64,000 nucleotides of DNA from Streptomyces sp. NBC_01214 (GTDB lineage Bacteria > Actinomycetota > Actinomycetes > Streptomycetales > Streptomycetaceae), in assembly GCF_026340975.1 (NCBI RefSeq), contig NZ_JAPEOS010000001.1:3629001-3693000 (forward strand), given 5' to 3'. The notes under the pieces were generated by a model. That model was not told the DNA's origin. It searched no databases and saw only the letters and a program-made list of their open reading frames with translations. Positions 26,128 to 37,600 of the stretch are shown piece after piece (position 1 is the stretch's first letter; each line of letters opens with the position of its first letter). A program made the translations under genes and the position numbers.

Positions 26128-27729
26128 TTACGCGCCGTGCAGCTGGCGCAGGTAGTCGTAGGCACTGGGCAGCGTTTCCAGCAGGTTCTGCTGCTGGCGC
26201 TTGACCGCGTCGAAGAGGGGTTCGGCAGCGGCCACCGAGTCCGGCCGGTGCGCCAGGGAGGGCAGCGGGGCGTCCGGCTCCAGGCCGAGGCCCGCGAAGA
26301 TGCAGTAGTAGCTGCCGTTGGTCCAGAAGTTGCGGAACTCGGCCTCGAAGTTGCCGTAGTACGTCGACTCGTCGGTGATCGGCGAATTGATCGGCAGGCC
26401 CGCCTTGTAGGCGGAGATCTTCTGCTGGATGTTGTCGGGGAGGACCAGCTTCTTGTTGGCCTGCCAGAACGGCGTGTCGTTGCGCGGCGCGTAGAAGAAG
26501 TGCGCCTGGATGAAGTCGCGGGTGTCGTCGAACATCACCTCGATCTCGTGGTTGAAGCTGTTGATCAGGCCGTCGTTGAAGGTCTTGTCCGGGAAGTGCT
26601 TGGCCAGCTGGTAGATCGCGGCGGTGATGAAGTAGATGCCGGTCGACTCCAGCGGCTCCAGGAAGCAGGAGGACAGGCCGATGCTGACGACGTTCTTCAC
26701 CCACGCGCGGCGGTTGCGGCCGACGCGGAAGCGGATGTGGTTGAACTTCGTCTCCTCCACGTCCAGGCCCCACATGTCCGCGAACTCGCGGGTGGCGGTG
26801 TCCTGGTCGGCGAACTTGCTGGAGTACACGTAGCCGGTGCCGAAGCGTCCCAGCATGGGGATCTTCCAGGCCCAGCCGGACGACATGGCGATCGCCGAGG
26901 TGTACGGCTCCACACCGTTCGCCTCGTCGTCGTGCGGGACGGCCGTCGCCACCGCGCTGTCGCACAGCAGGTGGTCGCTCATGTCGATGAAGGGTTCCTG
27001 CATCGCCTGGTTGATCAGCAGGCCGCGGAAGCCCGAGCAGTCCACGAACAGGTCGGCGTCCAGGGCCAGTCCGCCCTTGGTGTGCAGCGTGCTCACGTAG
27101 CCGCGCTCGTCCTGTTCGACCCGCACCATCTCGTCCTGCACGTGGTTCACGCCCTGCTTCTCGGTGCTGAACCGGCGCAGGTAGTCGGCCACCAGCTGGG
27201 CGTCGAAGTGCCAGGCGTACCGGGTGGCCGGCCGGCCGTCGAGCCAGCGCGGGGCCTTCATCGCGTCCATCACCGGGGGCTCGCGGAAGCAGGCGTAGTC
27301 GAACGGCTCGGTGGTGCGGCCCTCGTACTTGCGCTTGAACCAGTAGTGCGACAGCGGGGTCTGGTCGTAGTCGGGGAGCAGCCCGAACGGGTGGTAGAAG
27401 TGGTCCGGACCGCCGCCCGGCAGCTCGCGGGCCGTCGACTCGCCCTGCCCGTTGGTCCGCCAGTTGACGAAGCGCACGGCCATCTTGAAGCTCGCGTTGC
27501 ACTCCCGCATCCACTCGTCCTCGGCGATGCCCAGGTAGTCGAAGAAGGAACGCTGGAGGTTGGGCACGGTGGCCTCGCCGACACCGATGCGCGGGATCGT
27601 CGGCGCTTCGAGCACGGTGATGTCGACCGTTCCCTGCAGCGCCTTTCCGAGGTATGCGGCGGTCATCCAGCCGGCCGTGCCGCCGCCCAGGATGACGACC
27701 TTCTGAAGCCGGGTGTCGCTGCTGGTCAT
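26128..27729 (-). CDS. FADH2-dependent tryptophan halogenase
   Basis: A 533-residue flavin halogenase closely resembling PrnA/RebH in length and sequence. The FAD motif GGGTAG spans residues 15-20, the halogenase signature GWAWKIP spans 285-291, Lys82 matches the catalytic lysine that carries hypohalite, and Glu361 in ESTG matches the second catalytic residue. Trp contacts such as FVNW, DHFYH and [12 protein letters not shown] are kept, so free tryptophan rather than a carrier-bound substrate is expected. Ring position cannot be read securely by eye; if the product matches the chloro-hydroxyindole of JBIR-34/-35 it would be C6. It is divergent from the SARP gene with a direct-repeat operator between them. 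Confidence 0.95.
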   Translation of the reverse strand: MTSSDTRLQKVVILGGGTAGWMTAAYLGKALQGTVDITVLEAPTIPRIGVGEATVPNLQRSFFDYLGIAEDEWMRECNASFKMAVRFVNWRTNGQGESTARELPGGGPDHFYHPFGLLPDYDQTPLSHYWFKRKYEGRTTEPFDYACFREPPVMDAMKAPRWLDGRPATRYAWHFDAQLVADYLRRFSTEKQGVNHVQDEMVRVEQDERGYVSTLHTKGGLALDADLFVDCSGFRGLLINQAMQEPFIDMSDHLLCDSAVATAVPHDDEANGVEPYTSAIAMSSGWAWKIPMLGRFGTGYVYSSKFADQDTATREFADMWGLDVEETKFNHIRFRVGRNRRAWVKNVVSIGLSSCFLEPLESTGIYFITAAIYQLAKHFPDKTFNDGLINSFNHEIEVMFDDTRDFIQAHFFYAPRNDTPFWQANKKLVLPDNIQQKISAYKAGLPINSPITDESTYYGNFEAEFRNFWTNGSYYCIFAGLGLEPDAPLPSLAHRPDSVAAAEPLFDAVKRQQQNLLETLPSAYDYLRQLHGA

Positions 27730-27822
27730 GAAACAGCCCTCATTTCGGATTCGGCGGTTCGGGTGGTCGTGCTCATCAGTGTCGAAAAACGCCCTATCAC
27801 CGCTCTACACCGATCGGATCCA

Positions 27823-27843
27823 GCCGTTGTAGGGCCGTTGTAG
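27823..27843. promoter_or_regulatory. SARP-type direct repeat operator between halogenase and SARP genes
   Basis: GCCGTTGTAG occurs twice with an 11-bp period (one helical turn), as in binding sites of ActII-4/DnrI-type SARPs. Read toward the halogenase it is GTCTACAA then CCTACAA. It lies about 90 bases upstream of the halogenase start and 60 upstream of the SARP start. A related 11-bp-period repeat precedes the MFS gene. Confidence 0.7.
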
Positions 27844-27903
27844 ACCCCCCGGACACACTCCTCGCAGGCAGAGCGGCAGGCTGAAAACCACCGGGAGGAC
27901 GCG

Positions 27904-28899
27904 ATGACCACCGCAGCGGACGGGACAGCGGAGCCGGCGGTACGGGTCCGCTTCCTGGGTGACTTCGAGCTGACCGTCAACGGCGCCCCCGTCCAGCGCT
28001 GGCGGGCCGGCAAGGCCCGTGGCCTGTTCCAGTACCTCGTGGTCCACCGCGGCCAAATGCTCACCCGCGACCGGCTCTACGCATCCCTGTGGCCCGGCGC
28101 CGACGCCGCGGCGGGCAGCTCCCTGAAGGTCGCCGCCCACGCACTGCGCCGGGTGCTCGACGCCCACCCCGACCACCCCGGCGACTCCGGGATCCGGCTG
28201 GTCTACCGGGACTTCGGCTACGTCCTGCACATCACCGGACTGTGGTCCGACCTCGACCGCTTCCAGGAACTGGTGCACACCGGGCTGCGCGCCGCCGCGG
28301 CCGGCGACGCCCCGCTCGCCCGCACCCGGCTGCGGGCGGCGATCGGTCTCTACGGCGGCGAGTTCCTGCGCGGCGAGAGTGCCGACTGGGTCGTCGAACA
28401 GCGCGAGTACCTCAGGGCGCTCGCGCTGCGGGCCCTGGGCGTGCTGCGCGCCGACGCCGAGGCCCGCGAGGAATTCGTGGAACTGATCGAGATCTGCAAG
28501 CGCACGCTGGAGATCGACCGCCATCACGAGGAGACCTACCGCGCGCTGATGGCCGCACACGGCCGGCGCGGTGAACTCGCCTGCGTCCGGCGCTGGTACG
28601 AACTGTGCGCCCGCCGGATGCGCGACGAGCTGGGCGTGGCACCCGGCCACGAGACCCAACGGCTGCTCGCCACCTTGATCCCGGCCGTGGCGCGCGCCTC
28701 CGCCTCCGCCCCCGTCTCCGCCACCGGCGCCCCGCCCGCCACGGTCCGCGCGCTGCGTCCGGCCGCCCGCCGGACCGGGACCCCCGCCTGGAGCCCGGAC
28801 GTCCGTACGACCGTCCCGGCCCGCCCCGTGCGGCGGGCCAGGCCCGACAACCGGGCCGCGGCCGCCCTGGCCCGCGCGGCCGACCAGGCGACCGCGTGA
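27904..28899 (+). CDS. SARP-family pathway activator
   Basis: A 331-residue small SARP: an OmpR-like winged helix (residues 14-105, VRFLGDFELTVNG, KARGLFQYLVVHRGQMLTRDRLYASLWPG in pieces) followed by a bacterial transcriptional activation domain (DLDRFQELV, GLYGGEFL, EELIEICKR-like helices up to about residue 250) and a Pro/Arg-rich tail. Such proteins bind 11-bp-spaced direct repeats and recruit RNA polymerase. GGGAGG lies 5 bases before the ATG. It stands between the halogenase and the aldehyde dehydrogenase/NRPS operon and is the likely direct activator of both. Confidence 0.92.
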   Translation: MTTAADGTAEPAVRVRFLGDFELTVNGAPVQRWRAGKARGLFQYLVVHRGQMLTRDRLYASLWPGADAAAGSSLKVAAHALRRVLDAHPDHPGDSGIRLVYRDFGYVLHITGLWSDLDRFQELVHTGLRAAAAGDAPLARTRLRAAIGLYGGEFLRGESADWVVEQREYLRALALRALGVLRADAEAREEFVELIEICKRTLEIDRHHEETYRALMAAHGRRGELACVRRWYELCARRMRDELGVAPGHETQRLLATLIPAVARASASAPVSATGAPPATVRALRPAARRTGTPAWSPDVRTTVPARPVRRARPDNRAAAALARAADQATA

Positions 28900-28955
28900 C
28901 ACCGACCCAGCTGATCAGCGAGCCCGTGATCCCGTGACCGAGTGAGGACCCCACC

Positions 28956-30539
28956 GTGACCGTGCTGACCGTGCCGACCGAGCCACAGGACTCCAGACCC
29001 GCCGGGGCCGAGCCCGACGCGGCCCCCCTACCGCCCCGTTACACCGACCAGTGGATCGGCGGCGCCTGGGTCGCCTCCGACGCCGACGGCCGCCTGGTCG
29101 TCACCGACCCCGCCACCGAGCGCGCCCTGGCCACCGTGCCCGCGGGCACCGCCCGGGACGCCGACCTGGCCGCGCGCGCCGCGGCGGACGCTTTCCCGCG
29201 CTGGGCCGCCACCCCGGTGCGCGAACGCACCGCACTGCTGCGCCGGGTCGTCGAGGCCATGGAGGTCCGGGCCGACCGCTTCGCCGAGACCATCACCGCC
29301 GAGGTCGGGGCACCCGCCCGGATGGCCCACCAGACCCATGTCGGGCTCTCCCTCGGCATGGCGGCGCACTGCGTCGAGACGGCCGCCTCCTACGCCTTCG
29401 AGGAGCGCGTCGGTCATTCGCTCGTCGTGCGCGAGGCCGCCGGAGTGGCCGCCTGCATCACCCCGTGGAACACCCCGCTGCTGCTCACCGTGCAGAAGGT
29501 CCTCCCCGCGCTCGCGGCCGGTTGCACGGTCGTGCACAAGCCGAGCGAGATCACCCCGCTGCACGCCCGGCTGCTCGCCGAGGCGATCGCCGAGGCCGAC
29601 CTGCCGCCGGGCGTCTTCAACATGGTCGTCGGCACCGGCGCCGCCGTCGGGACCGCCCTCGTCACCCACCCGCTGATCGACGTGGTCTCCCTGACCGGCT
29701 CCACCCGGGCCGGCCGCGAGGTCTCCGCGCTCGGCGCCGACACCGTCAAGCGCGTCCACCTCGAACTCGGCGGGAAGAACGCGAGCCTCGTCCTCGACGA
29801 CGCCGACCTGGCCGCGTCCGTGGCCGCCACCGTCGACCAGATGCTCTTCAACACCGGCCAGACCTGTCTGCAGTGGAGCCGGCTGCTGGTACCGCGGGAC
29901 CGCCAGGACGAGGCCGTACGGCTCGCCGGAGAGGCCATGGCCGGGTACGTGACCGGAGACCCGCGCGATCCCGCCACCGACCTCGGCCCCCTGGTCTCCG
30001 CCGCCGCGCACGCCCGCGTCACCGGCCACATCCGCCGCGGAGTCGAGGAGGGCGCCGGCCGGCTGGTCCGCGGCGGACCCGACCGGCCCGCCGGCCTGGA
30101 CACCGGCTACTACGTCCAGCCGACGATCTTCGCCGACGTGGACCCGCTGAGCATGATCGGCCAGGAGGAGATCTTCGGGCCGGTGCTCTCGGTCATCCCG
30201 TACGACGACGAGGACCAAGCGGTCCGGATCGTCAACGCAACCCGCTACGGACTGCACGGCGCGGTCTGGTCCGGCGACGGCGCCCGCGCCGAACGGGTGG
30301 CCCGGCGCTTCCGCTCCGGCCTGGTCGACGTGAACGGCGGCCAGTTCAACCCGGCCGCCCCGTTCGGCGGGTTCAAGCAGTCCGGGATCGGGCGCGAATG
30401 CGGCGCCGCCGGGCTGGAGGCCTTCCTGGAGACCAAGTCGATGCAGCTCCCGCAGGGTACGGGGGGCCAGGTGGTCGGCCCGCGCCTGCGGGCCACCGCG
30501 GCCGCCCGCCCGGCGGACACCGAGAGGAACGACGGATGA
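28956..30539 (+). CDS. Aldehyde dehydrogenase, candidate indole-3-carbaldehyde oxidase
   Basis: A 527-residue NAD(P)-dependent aldehyde dehydrogenase with the oxyanion Asn171 (PWNTP), Lys195, general base Glu270 (LELGGKN) and nucleophile Cys304 (NTGQTC). It begins at GTG with GAGGA upstream and ends in a 4-bp overlap with the A-PCP gene. I infer that it oxidises the indole-3-carbaldehyde released by the threonine aldolase homologue to the indole-3-carboxylic acid starter. The family assignment is certain; the substrate is inferred from the cluster. Confidence 0.93.
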   Translation: MTVLTVPTEPQDSRPAGAEPDAAPLPPRYTDQWIGGAWVASDADGRLVVTDPATERALATVPAGTARDADLAARAAADAFPRWAATPVRERTALLRRVVEAMEVRADRFAETITAEVGAPARMAHQTHVGLSLGMAAHCVETAASYAFEERVGHSLVVREAAGVAACITPWNTPLLLTVQKVLPALAAGCTVVHKPSEITPLHARLLAEAIAEADLPPGVFNMVVGTGAAVGTALVTHPLIDVVSLTGSTRAGREVSALGADTVKRVHLELGGKNASLVLDDADLAASVAATVDQMLFNTGQTCLQWSRLLVPRDRQDEAVRLAGEAMAGYVTGDPRDPATDLGPLVSAAAHARVTGHIRRGVEEGAGRLVRGGPDRPAGLDTGYYVQPTIFADVDPLSMIGQEEIFGPVLSVIPYDDEDQAVRIVNATRYGLHGAVWSGDGARAERVARRFRSGLVDVNGGQFNPAAPFGGFKQSGIGRECGAAGLEAFLETKSMQLPQGTGGQVVGPRLRATAAARPADTERNDG

Positions 30540-32440
30540 CCGACCGGCACGCCGAGTCCGCCGGGGCCACCGCCCCGGTCGTACCGGCCGACGACACACC
30601 GCCCCGGGCGGCACGGGCCGAACCGGGCTCCGCCGGACCGGCCGACGGGGTTCTCCCGCCGCTGTTCGCCCGCCTGGAGCGGTGGACCCGCGAACAGCCG
30701 AACGAGACCGCGGTCAAGGCCGTCGACGGCACCCTCACCTACGCCGCGCTCACCGCCCGCACCGCCCGGTACGCCACCGCGCTCGCCGGGACCGGAGTCG
30801 GACCGGAGACCTCCGTCGGACTGCTGCTCGGCCGGTCCCGGGAGAGCGTGCCCGCCCTGCTCGCCGTCTGGAGCCTCGGCGCGACCGCCGTCCCGCTGGA
30901 CCCCGCGCATCCCGTCGAGCGCCTCGGCCGCGTCCTGCACGACGCCGGGGCCGGCGTCCTGGTCGCCCCCGAGGTCCCCACGGGCCTGGAGGCCGACGGG
31001 ATCACCCTGCTGGCCCCCGCGGACATCCGCCGCAGCGCCCCCGGCGCGCTCGCGGTGTCCGTACCCGCCCCCGACAGCTGCTCGTACCTCATCTACACCT
31101 CCGGAACCACCGGCCGCCCCAAGGGGGTCGAGGTCACCTACCGGGGCCTGGACACCTTCGTGGAGGCCCTCGGCGGCCTCGGCCTGCCCCCCGGCGGGCT
31201 CGGCCTCAACGCCGTCTCGCCCGCCTTCGACGGCTGGCTCTGGTGCACCCTGCTCTACCTGACGCACGGCCAGGGGGTCGCCCTGACCGACCTCTCCCTG
31301 GACGGGCTGCGCCAGGCCGCCGCCGAGGGCCGCGAGCCCCTGCCCGCCGGTCTGCGCACCGTATCCCTCACCCCGTCGTTGCTCGCCGCCCACGGAGCCG
31401 GGATCGACACCGCCGAGGTGGTCGTGGTCGCCGGAGAAGCCTGCCCGGCCGCGCTGGCGGAGCGGTTCGCCCGCGGCCGGCGGCTGCTCAACGTGTACGG
31501 GCCGACGGAGGTGACCATCGCCGCGACCTGGGCCGACAGCCGACGAGGGGACGACGTGACCACCATCGGACGACCGTTGCCCGGCTACCGCGCGTACGTC
31601 CTGGACGAGGAGCTCCGCCCGGTGCCCGCCGGCACCGAGGGCGAGCTCTACCTCGGCGGCCCCGCCGTCGCGCGCGGCTACCGGGGCCGTCCCGGACTCA
31701 CCGCGAGCCGCTTCCTGCCCGATCCCTTCCAGGGCGGCGGCACGCGCATGTACCGCACCGGAGACGTGGTCGTGCGCCGGCCGAGCGGTGAACTGGAGTA
31801 CCGGGGCCGCCGCGACGACCAGGTGAAGATCCGCGGCCACCGCATCGAACTGGGCGAGGTGGAGCGGATCGCCGCCGAACTCCCCGAGGTCGTCGCCGCC
31901 GCCTGCTGCCCGCTCGCCTCGGGGCAGACCCTCGGCCTCGCCGTGGTCGCGGCCCCCGGCGCCGACCCGGCGGGCCTCGCCGACCTGGTCGTGGAACGCT
32001 GCCGCAAGCAGCTGCCCGCGGCCGCGGTGCCCCACACCGTACGGGTGTTCGACCGGATCCCGACCCTCAGCACCGGAAAGGCCGACCGCGAGGCGCTGGC
32101 CAAGGCCCTGCTGGAACCGGAACGGACGCCCGGCGCACCGGTGGCGCCCCCGGGCGCCGGCCCGACCACGAGCGAGCGCATCGTGATGGCCGTCTGGGCC
32201 GACGTGCTCGCCACCGAGGTCCCCGGCCCCGACGCGGACTTCTTCGAGCTGGGCGGCCACTCGCTGGCCGCCGCCCGCGCGGTGTCGGAACTGCGCCGCG
32301 TCACGGGGCTGCGCGTCGGCCTCGGCGCGCTGTTGGCCGAACCGACGGCCCGGCACTTCGCCGCCGAACTCGACCGGCTCTCCGCCGAGCGGGAGGCGAC
32401 CGCCGCCGACCCGGCCGACGACACCGCCGAAGGGTCCTGA
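30536..32440 (+). CDS. NRPS A-PCP didomain, probable tryptophan-loading protein
   Basis: A 634-residue stand-alone adenylation-carrier protein. Core A3 is [11 protein letters not shown] (residues 187-197), A5 is YGPTE, and A10 near the end of the A domain is [10 protein letters not shown]. Asp232 (in FDGWLW) is the amino-group-binding Asp, so an alpha-amino acid is activated; the pocket reads roughly D, G, W at positions 235, 236, 239. The carrier serine is Ser576 in LGGHSL. No condensation domain is present. Together with MbtH, P450 and thioesterase downstream it forms the usual beta-hydroxylation module of aminocoumarin/quinoxaline type, in which an amino acid is loaded, hydroxylated on the carrier and released. 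Tryptophan or chlorotryptophan as substrate is inferred. Confidence 0.92.
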   Translation: MTDRHAESAGATAPVVPADDTPPRAARAEPGSAGPADGVLPPLFARLERWTREQPNETAVKAVDGTLTYAALTARTARYATALAGTGVGPETSVGLLLGRSRESVPALLAVWSLGATAVPLDPAHPVERLGRVLHDAGAGVLVAPEVPTGLEADGITLLAPADIRRSAPGALAVSVPAPDSCSYLIYTSGTTGRPKGVEVTYRGLDTFVEALGGLGLPPGGLGLNAVSPAFDGWLWCTLLYLTHGQGVALTDLSLDGLRQAAAEGREPLPAGLRTVSLTPSLLAAHGAGIDTAEVVVVAGEACPAALAERFARGRRLLNVYGPTEVTIAATWADSRRGDDVTTIGRPLPGYRAYVLDEELRPVPAGTEGELYLGGPAVARGYRGRPGLTASRFLPDPFQGGGTRMYRTGDVVVRRPSGELEYRGRRDDQVKIRGHRIELGEVERIAAELPEVVAAACCPLASGQTLGLAVVAAPGADPAGLADLVVERCRKQLPAAAVPHTVRVFDRIPTLSTGKADREALAKALLEPERTPGAPVAPPGAGPTTSERIVMAVWADVLATEVPGPDADFFELGGHSLAAARAVSELRRVTGLRVGLGALLAEPTARHFAAELDRLSAEREATAADPADDTAEGS

Positions 32441-32443
32441 GCC

Positions 32444-33211
32444 ATGGGCGCCTGGATCTCCACCTGGACGACCGACCCCGCCGACCGGGCCCTGCCCGTG
32501 CTGCTGTGCCTGCCGCCCGCCGGGGCCGGCTGCCAGCAGTTCCGCTCCTGGCAGCCCGAGCTGGCGGGCATCGCCCAGGTGTACGGAGTACAGCTGCCGG
32601 CCCGGGAGAACCGCTGGCGGGACCCGATGCCGGACACCTTCGACGAGGCCGTCCTGGCCATCGCCGCGGAACTGCGGGACGTCGTTGCCGCGGGTCGGCC
32701 GCTGATCGTCTTCGGCCACAGCTTCGGCGGTCTCCTCGGCTACGAGGTCTCCCGCCGGGTCGCCCCGCGGGCCCTGGTGGTCAGCGGCTGCCGGGCCCCC
32801 GGCCACTGGGACGGCGCCGGCCGCGGCATCGTCGACGACGGCGAGGAGCTGGACAAGCTCTTCGACACGGCCGGCCTCGACCCCGAACTGCTCGACGAGG
32901 ACACCCGCGCCCTGATGGTCGCGATGCTCCGCAAGGACGCCCAACTGTCCCTGAGCTACGTCCACGAGCCGGGCGTCCGCCTCGGCGTGCCCGTCCACGC
33001 CTGGGGGGCCGACGGCGACGAGACCGTCAGCTCCGCCGACCTGGACGGCTGGGCCGCGGTCACCGCCGCCGCCTTCACCCGGCACACCACCACGGGCGGC
33101 CACCACGCCGTACTGCGCCGCCCGCGGCCCGTACTGGACCACCTCACCGCCCTGCTCCGGGCCGCGGGCGCCGATCGGCCGGCTCCCGCCCCCACCACGA
33201 CCGGCGCCTGA
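32444..33211 (+). CDS. Type II thioesterase
   Basis: A 255-residue alpha/beta hydrolase with nucleophile Ser93 in GHSFGG, PPAGAG near residue 25, and the C-terminal GGHHAVL histidine. Type II thioesterases hydrolyse acyl groups from carrier proteins. Here it follows the A-PCP gene by 3 bases and could release beta-hydroxytryptophan from that carrier or clean misloaded carriers of the main synthetases. The context favours the first role but does not exclude the second. Confidence 0.9.
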   Translation: MGAWISTWTTDPADRALPVLLCLPPAGAGCQQFRSWQPELAGIAQVYGVQLPARENRWRDPMPDTFDEAVLAIAAELRDVVAAGRPLIVFGHSFGGLLGYEVSRRVAPRALVVSGCRAPGHWDGAGRGIVDDGEELDKLFDTAGLDPELLDEDTRALMVAMLRKDAQLSLSYVHEPGVRLGVPVHAWGADGDETVSSADLDGWAAVTAAAFTRHTTTGGHHAVLRRPRPVLDHLTALLRAAGADRPAPAPTTTGA

Positions 33212-33251
33212 GCGCCCGACCGTCCACTCCCGCCCGAGTCCGGAGGACACC

Positions 33252-33431
33252 GTGCCCACCACCCACCAGGTCCTCGTGAACCACGAGGGGCAGTACGCGC
33301 TGTACCCCGCAACCCGCGAGACCCCCGACGGCTGGACGCCGGCCGGGTTCGACGGCACCGAGGACGAATGCGCCGGCTTCGTGGACGCCCAATGGCCCGA
33401 CATCCGCCCGCTCAGCCTGCGAGGAGCCTGA
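33252..33431 (+). CDS. MbtH-like protein
   Basis: A 59-residue protein with the MbtH pattern: VNHEGQYALYP, PDGWTPAGFDGTEDECAGFV and WPDIRPLSL. MbtH proteins bind and activate adenylation domains. In the first motif, where most members have S-x-WP, this one has A-LYP: the Trp that packs against the A domain is Tyr. The start GTG has GGAGG 5 bases upstream, and the P450 start follows the stop by one base. It is the only MbtH in the window and may serve several of the five A domains. Confidence 0.92.
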   Translation: MPTTHQVLVNHEGQYALYPATRETPDGWTPAGFDGTEDECAGFVDAQWPDIRPLSLRGA

Positions 33432-33432
33432 G

Positions 33433-34647
33433 ATGGAGATCGACCTGCTCGACCCGGGCCCCTTCGGCCGCAACGACTTCTGGCCCACCTTCACCTGGCT
33501 GCGCGCCCACTCGCCCGTTCACTGGCACCCCGAGCCCGGCAGCGCGGACGGGGGCTTTTGGGCGCTGACCCGCCACCGCGACATCAGAGAGGTCTACGCC
33601 GACAGCGACACCTTCAGCTCGGCGCGCGGGATGCGCCTGGGCAGTGACCCGGCGGCCGTCGCCGCCGTCGCCCAGCGCATGCTCATCGTCTCCGACGTCC
33701 CCCACCACACGCGGCTCAAGCGGGCCCTCCACCAGGCCTTCGGACCGCAGCAGATGCCGCGCCTGGAGGCGATGGTCGAGAAGGTGGTCGGCGAGCTGGT
33801 GACCGAGGCCGCCGAACGCGACGAGCTGGACTTCATCGACCTCGCCAAGCAGCTGCCCAACCGGGTCGTCTGCGCCATGATGGGCATCCCGCGCGCCGAT
33901 TGGGCCTGGATCGGGGCCCTGACCACGGATGCCTTCGACTCCCCGGACGACGAGGTGCGCACCAATGCGCACTCGGAGATCTTCCTCTACTTCATCGAGC
34001 TGCTCGCCGAGCGCCGGGCCCGCCCCGGCGACGACCTGGTCAGCCAGATCGCCCACGACACCCTCGTGGACGAGGGCGACGGCGTCGAGCGGCCGCTCAG
34101 CGACCACGAGATCGTCTTCAACCTCAACGGGGTGCTCTCCGGAGCCAACGAGACCACCCGCTACTCGGCGGCCGGCGCGGTCCACATGTTCGCCGAACAC
34201 CCCGACCAGTGGCGGCTGCTGCGCGGCCTCGGACCCGACGGCATCGCCCCGGCCGTCGAGGAGGTCCTGCGCTGGACCACTCCCGGGGTGCACGCCCTGC
34301 GCACCGCCGTTCGCGACACCGAGATCAACGGGATCCCGGTGGCCGAGGGCGCCCGGGTGACGCTGTGGAACGTCTCGGCCAACCGTGACGAGGACGTCTT
34401 CGCCGACCCGCACGCCTTCCGGGTCGACCGCCGCCCCAACCGGCACCTCGCCTTCGGGCACGGCCGCCACCTGTGCCTCGGCGCCCGTCTCGCCCGCTTC
34501 GAACTCGGCGCCCTGCTCACCGAGATGCTCGGCGTGCTCGACGGCTTCGAACTGGCCGGACCCGTCACCTTCAACTCCTCCAACTTCACCTGGGGGATCA
34601 ACAGTCTCCCCGTGCGGCTGCTGCGCAGCCGAGCCTTCGCGAAGTAA
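33433..34647 (+). CDS. Cytochrome P450, probable beta-hydroxylase of carrier-bound Trp
   Basis: A 404-residue soluble bacterial P450. The I-helix has GANETTR, the K-helix EEVLR, and the heme loop FGHGRHLCLG with Cys348. The GxNETxR I-helix and position beside an A-PCP gene resemble NovI/NikQ-type P450s that beta-hydroxylate PCP-bound amino acids. The expected product is beta-hydroxy(chloro)tryptophanyl-PCP, the substrate for later retro-aldol cleavage. Redox partners are not encoded here and would come from the host. Confidence 0.92.
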   Translation: MEIDLLDPGPFGRNDFWPTFTWLRAHSPVHWHPEPGSADGGFWALTRHRDIREVYADSDTFSSARGMRLGSDPAAVAAVAQRMLIVSDVPHHTRLKRALHQAFGPQQMPRLEAMVEKVVGELVTEAAERDELDFIDLAKQLPNRVVCAMMGIPRADWAWIGALTTDAFDSPDDEVRTNAHSEIFLYFIELLAERRARPGDDLVSQIAHDTLVDEGDGVERPLSDHEIVFNLNGVLSGANETTRYSAAGAVHMFAEHPDQWRLLRGLGPDGIAPAVEEVLRWTTPGVHALRTAVRDTEINGIPVAEGARVTLWNVSANRDEDVFADPHAFRVDRRPNRHLAFGHGRHLCLGARLARFELGALLTEMLGVLDGFELAGPVTFNSSNFTWGINSLPVRLLRSRAFAK

Positions 34648-34662
34648 GAAAGGGCCCGCACT

Positions 34663-37600
34663 GTGACCACCGCACTCGTCGACTTCAACCGTTCGGACGC
34701 CGCCTTCCCCGCCGTCGGGTATCCGCAGCTCCTCGCCGAACAGGCCGCCCGCACCCCCCGGGCCACCGCCCTCGCGCAGGGCGACCGCAGCTGGACCTAC
34801 GCCGAACTGGAGGCCGCCACCAACCGGCTGGCGCACGCCCTGATCGTCCGCGGAGCCGCCGAAGGCACCCGGATCGGCCTCTGCTACCCGCGCAGCGCCG
34901 AGTACGTCATCGGCTCCCTCGCCATCCTCAAGACGGGCGCCGCGATCGTCGCCCTCGACCCGGTCAACCCCGACGACCGGCTCGCGGCGATGATCGCCGA
35001 CGCCGCCCCGCTGCTCGTCCTCACCCCGGCCGACCTCGGTCGCCGGATACCCGAGGACGTCCCCCGGGCCGAGGTCGCCACGGCCGGGCAGGACCTGCCG
35101 GACACCGCGCCCGCCGTGGTGACCGGACCCGACACCGTCAGCCACCTCATCTACACCTCCGGCTCCACCGGCACCCCCAAGGCCGTCCTGGAACGGCACG
35201 GCGCGCTCACCAACCTCGTGCACTGGACCACCCGCGCCTACGGGGTCCGGCCCGGCGACCGCGCCTCCTGGATGTCCACCCCCGGCTTCGCCGTCCAGAT
35301 CATGGAGTGGCTCGCCTATCTACCCGCCGGCGCGGCGATCCACATCCCCGAGGCCGGGCAGGCGCAGACCCCCGAGCAGATCCGCGACTGGCTCGTCGGC
35401 GCGGGCATCACCCACACCATGCTGGTGGCCGCCCTGGCCGAGCCCGCCTGGGGCCTGGACTGGCCCGCGGACACCGCGCTGCGGATCCTGGTGACCACTG
35501 CCGAGCGCGTCCACAGCTGGCCGCCCGTCGACACCCCGTTCCGGGTCGTGATGACCTACGGCACCACCGAGACCACCAACGTCCTGTCCTGCCTCGACCT
35601 CGGGGCCGGCACCGACTTCACCAGCCAGGCCACCTCCGAGGAGGTCCGCGCCACCCGGCAGGTCCCGGTCGGCGTGCCCATCGCCAACCTCCGCGTCCAC
35701 CTCCTGGACGAGGACGGCAGCCCGGTGCCCGAGGGCGAGGTCGGCCGCCTGCACGTCTCCGGCGCCGGGGTCGCGGCCGGCTACCACGGCCGCCCCGAGC
35801 TCACCGCCGCGAAGTTCCACCCCAACTTCCTCCCCGACGACCCGCACCCGGTGCTCTACGACACCGGTGACCTCGCCCGCCGCCGCGAGGACGGTGCCGT
35901 CGAACTCCTCGGCCGGTCCGACTCCCAGGTGAAGATCCGCGGCTTCCGCGTGGAGCTCGGCGAGGTCGAGACGCACCTCGCCCGCCTCGACGACATCGCC
36001 GAGGCCGTCGTCGTCACCCAGGAGCGCGGCCCCGGCGACAAGCGGCTCATCGCCTACGTGTCCCCGGCCGGTGCGGCCGACCCGGACCCCGCCGCCGTGC
36101 GCGCGGATGTCGCCCGCACCCTGCCCTACTACATGGTCCCCGCCGTCGTCGTCGTGCTGCCCTCCCTCCCGCGCCTGCCCAACGGCAAGGTCGACCGGCG
36201 CAGCCTGCCCGAGCCCCCCGAGGGCCGCGACGCGGTCGGCGCCGGCTACGAGGCCCCCCGCAACGAGGTCGAGGACGGGCTCAGCCGGCTGTGGGCCGAG
36301 GCGTTCCGCACCGACGGCGTCGGCATCCACGACAACTTCTTCGAGCTGGGCGGGCATTCGCTGCTCGCCTTCCAGCTGATCGACGAGATCCGCCGCCGCT
36401 ACAGCGTCGAGCTCAGCCTCTCCGACCTCTCCACCTGCCCCACCGTGGCCGAGCTCGCCACCCTCGTCACCACCGAACGCACGGGCGGCCGCGGTTCGTT
36501 CGGCGGACTGCCGGCGATCGTCCCGGACCCCGCCGCGCGCTTCGAGCCCTTCCCGCTCACCGAGAGCCAGCAGGCGCTGTGGATCGGCCGCGGCGGGCTC
36601 GTGGAACTGGGCAACGTCGGCTGCCACGGCTACTTCGAGTGGGAGAGCGAGCAGCTCGACGTACCGCGCTTCGAGGGCGCCTGGCGCCGGCTCGTCGAAC
36701 GCCACGACGCCCTGCGCACCCGGGTCCTGCCCGACGGCACCCAGCAGGTCTTCGAGGAGATCCCGGCCTACGGGATCCCCGTCACCGACTTCGGCGGACT
36801 CGACGAGGAGGCCCGGCAGGCCGAGCTGGCGGCGCTGCGCGAGCGGCTGTCCCACCAGGTGCTCGACGGCGACGCCTGGCCGCTGTTCGACGTGCGGATC
36901 AGCCTGCTCGGCGGCGGCCGGGCCCGGATCCACCTCTGCCTGGACTTCCTCGTCGCCGACGCCTGGAGCTACTTCCAGGTCCTCATCCCGGACCTGGTCA
37001 CCTACTACGTGGAGCCCGGTGCGGAACTCGCCCCGCTGGAGCTGACCTTCCGCGACTACGTCCTCGCCGTCGGGAACTCGCTGCGCGACAGCGAGCTGTA
37101 CCGCCGCTCCGAGTGGTACTGGCGCGACCGCCTAGCCACCCTCCCGCCCGCCCCCGAACTGCCCGCGCGGCCGGCCGACGCCCCGGAGCTGCCGGTCCGC
37201 TTCGAGCGCCGCAGCCACGTCGTGGCCCCGGAGCGGTGGAGCCGGATCCAGGAGCGCGCGCACGCCCGCGAGGTGACTCCCTCCGGGGTGCTGGCCGCCG
37301 CCTACGCCGAGGTCCTCGGCCGGGCCGCCGGACAGGCCCGGTTCACCATCAACTTCCCGCTGTTCAACCGCCTTCCGCTGCACCCGCAGGTCAACTCGCT
37401 GCTCGCGGACACCACGACCACCCTGCTGCTGGCCGTCGAGCAGACGGAATCCACCTTCGCCGGACGGGCCCAGGCCGTCCAGCGCCGGCTCTGGGCGGAC
37501 TTGGAGCACCGCTACTTCAGCGGGGTGCAGGTGCTGCGCGAGCTGACCAAACTGCGCGGCTCCCTCGCCCCGGCCATGCCCGTGGTGATGACCAGCCTGG

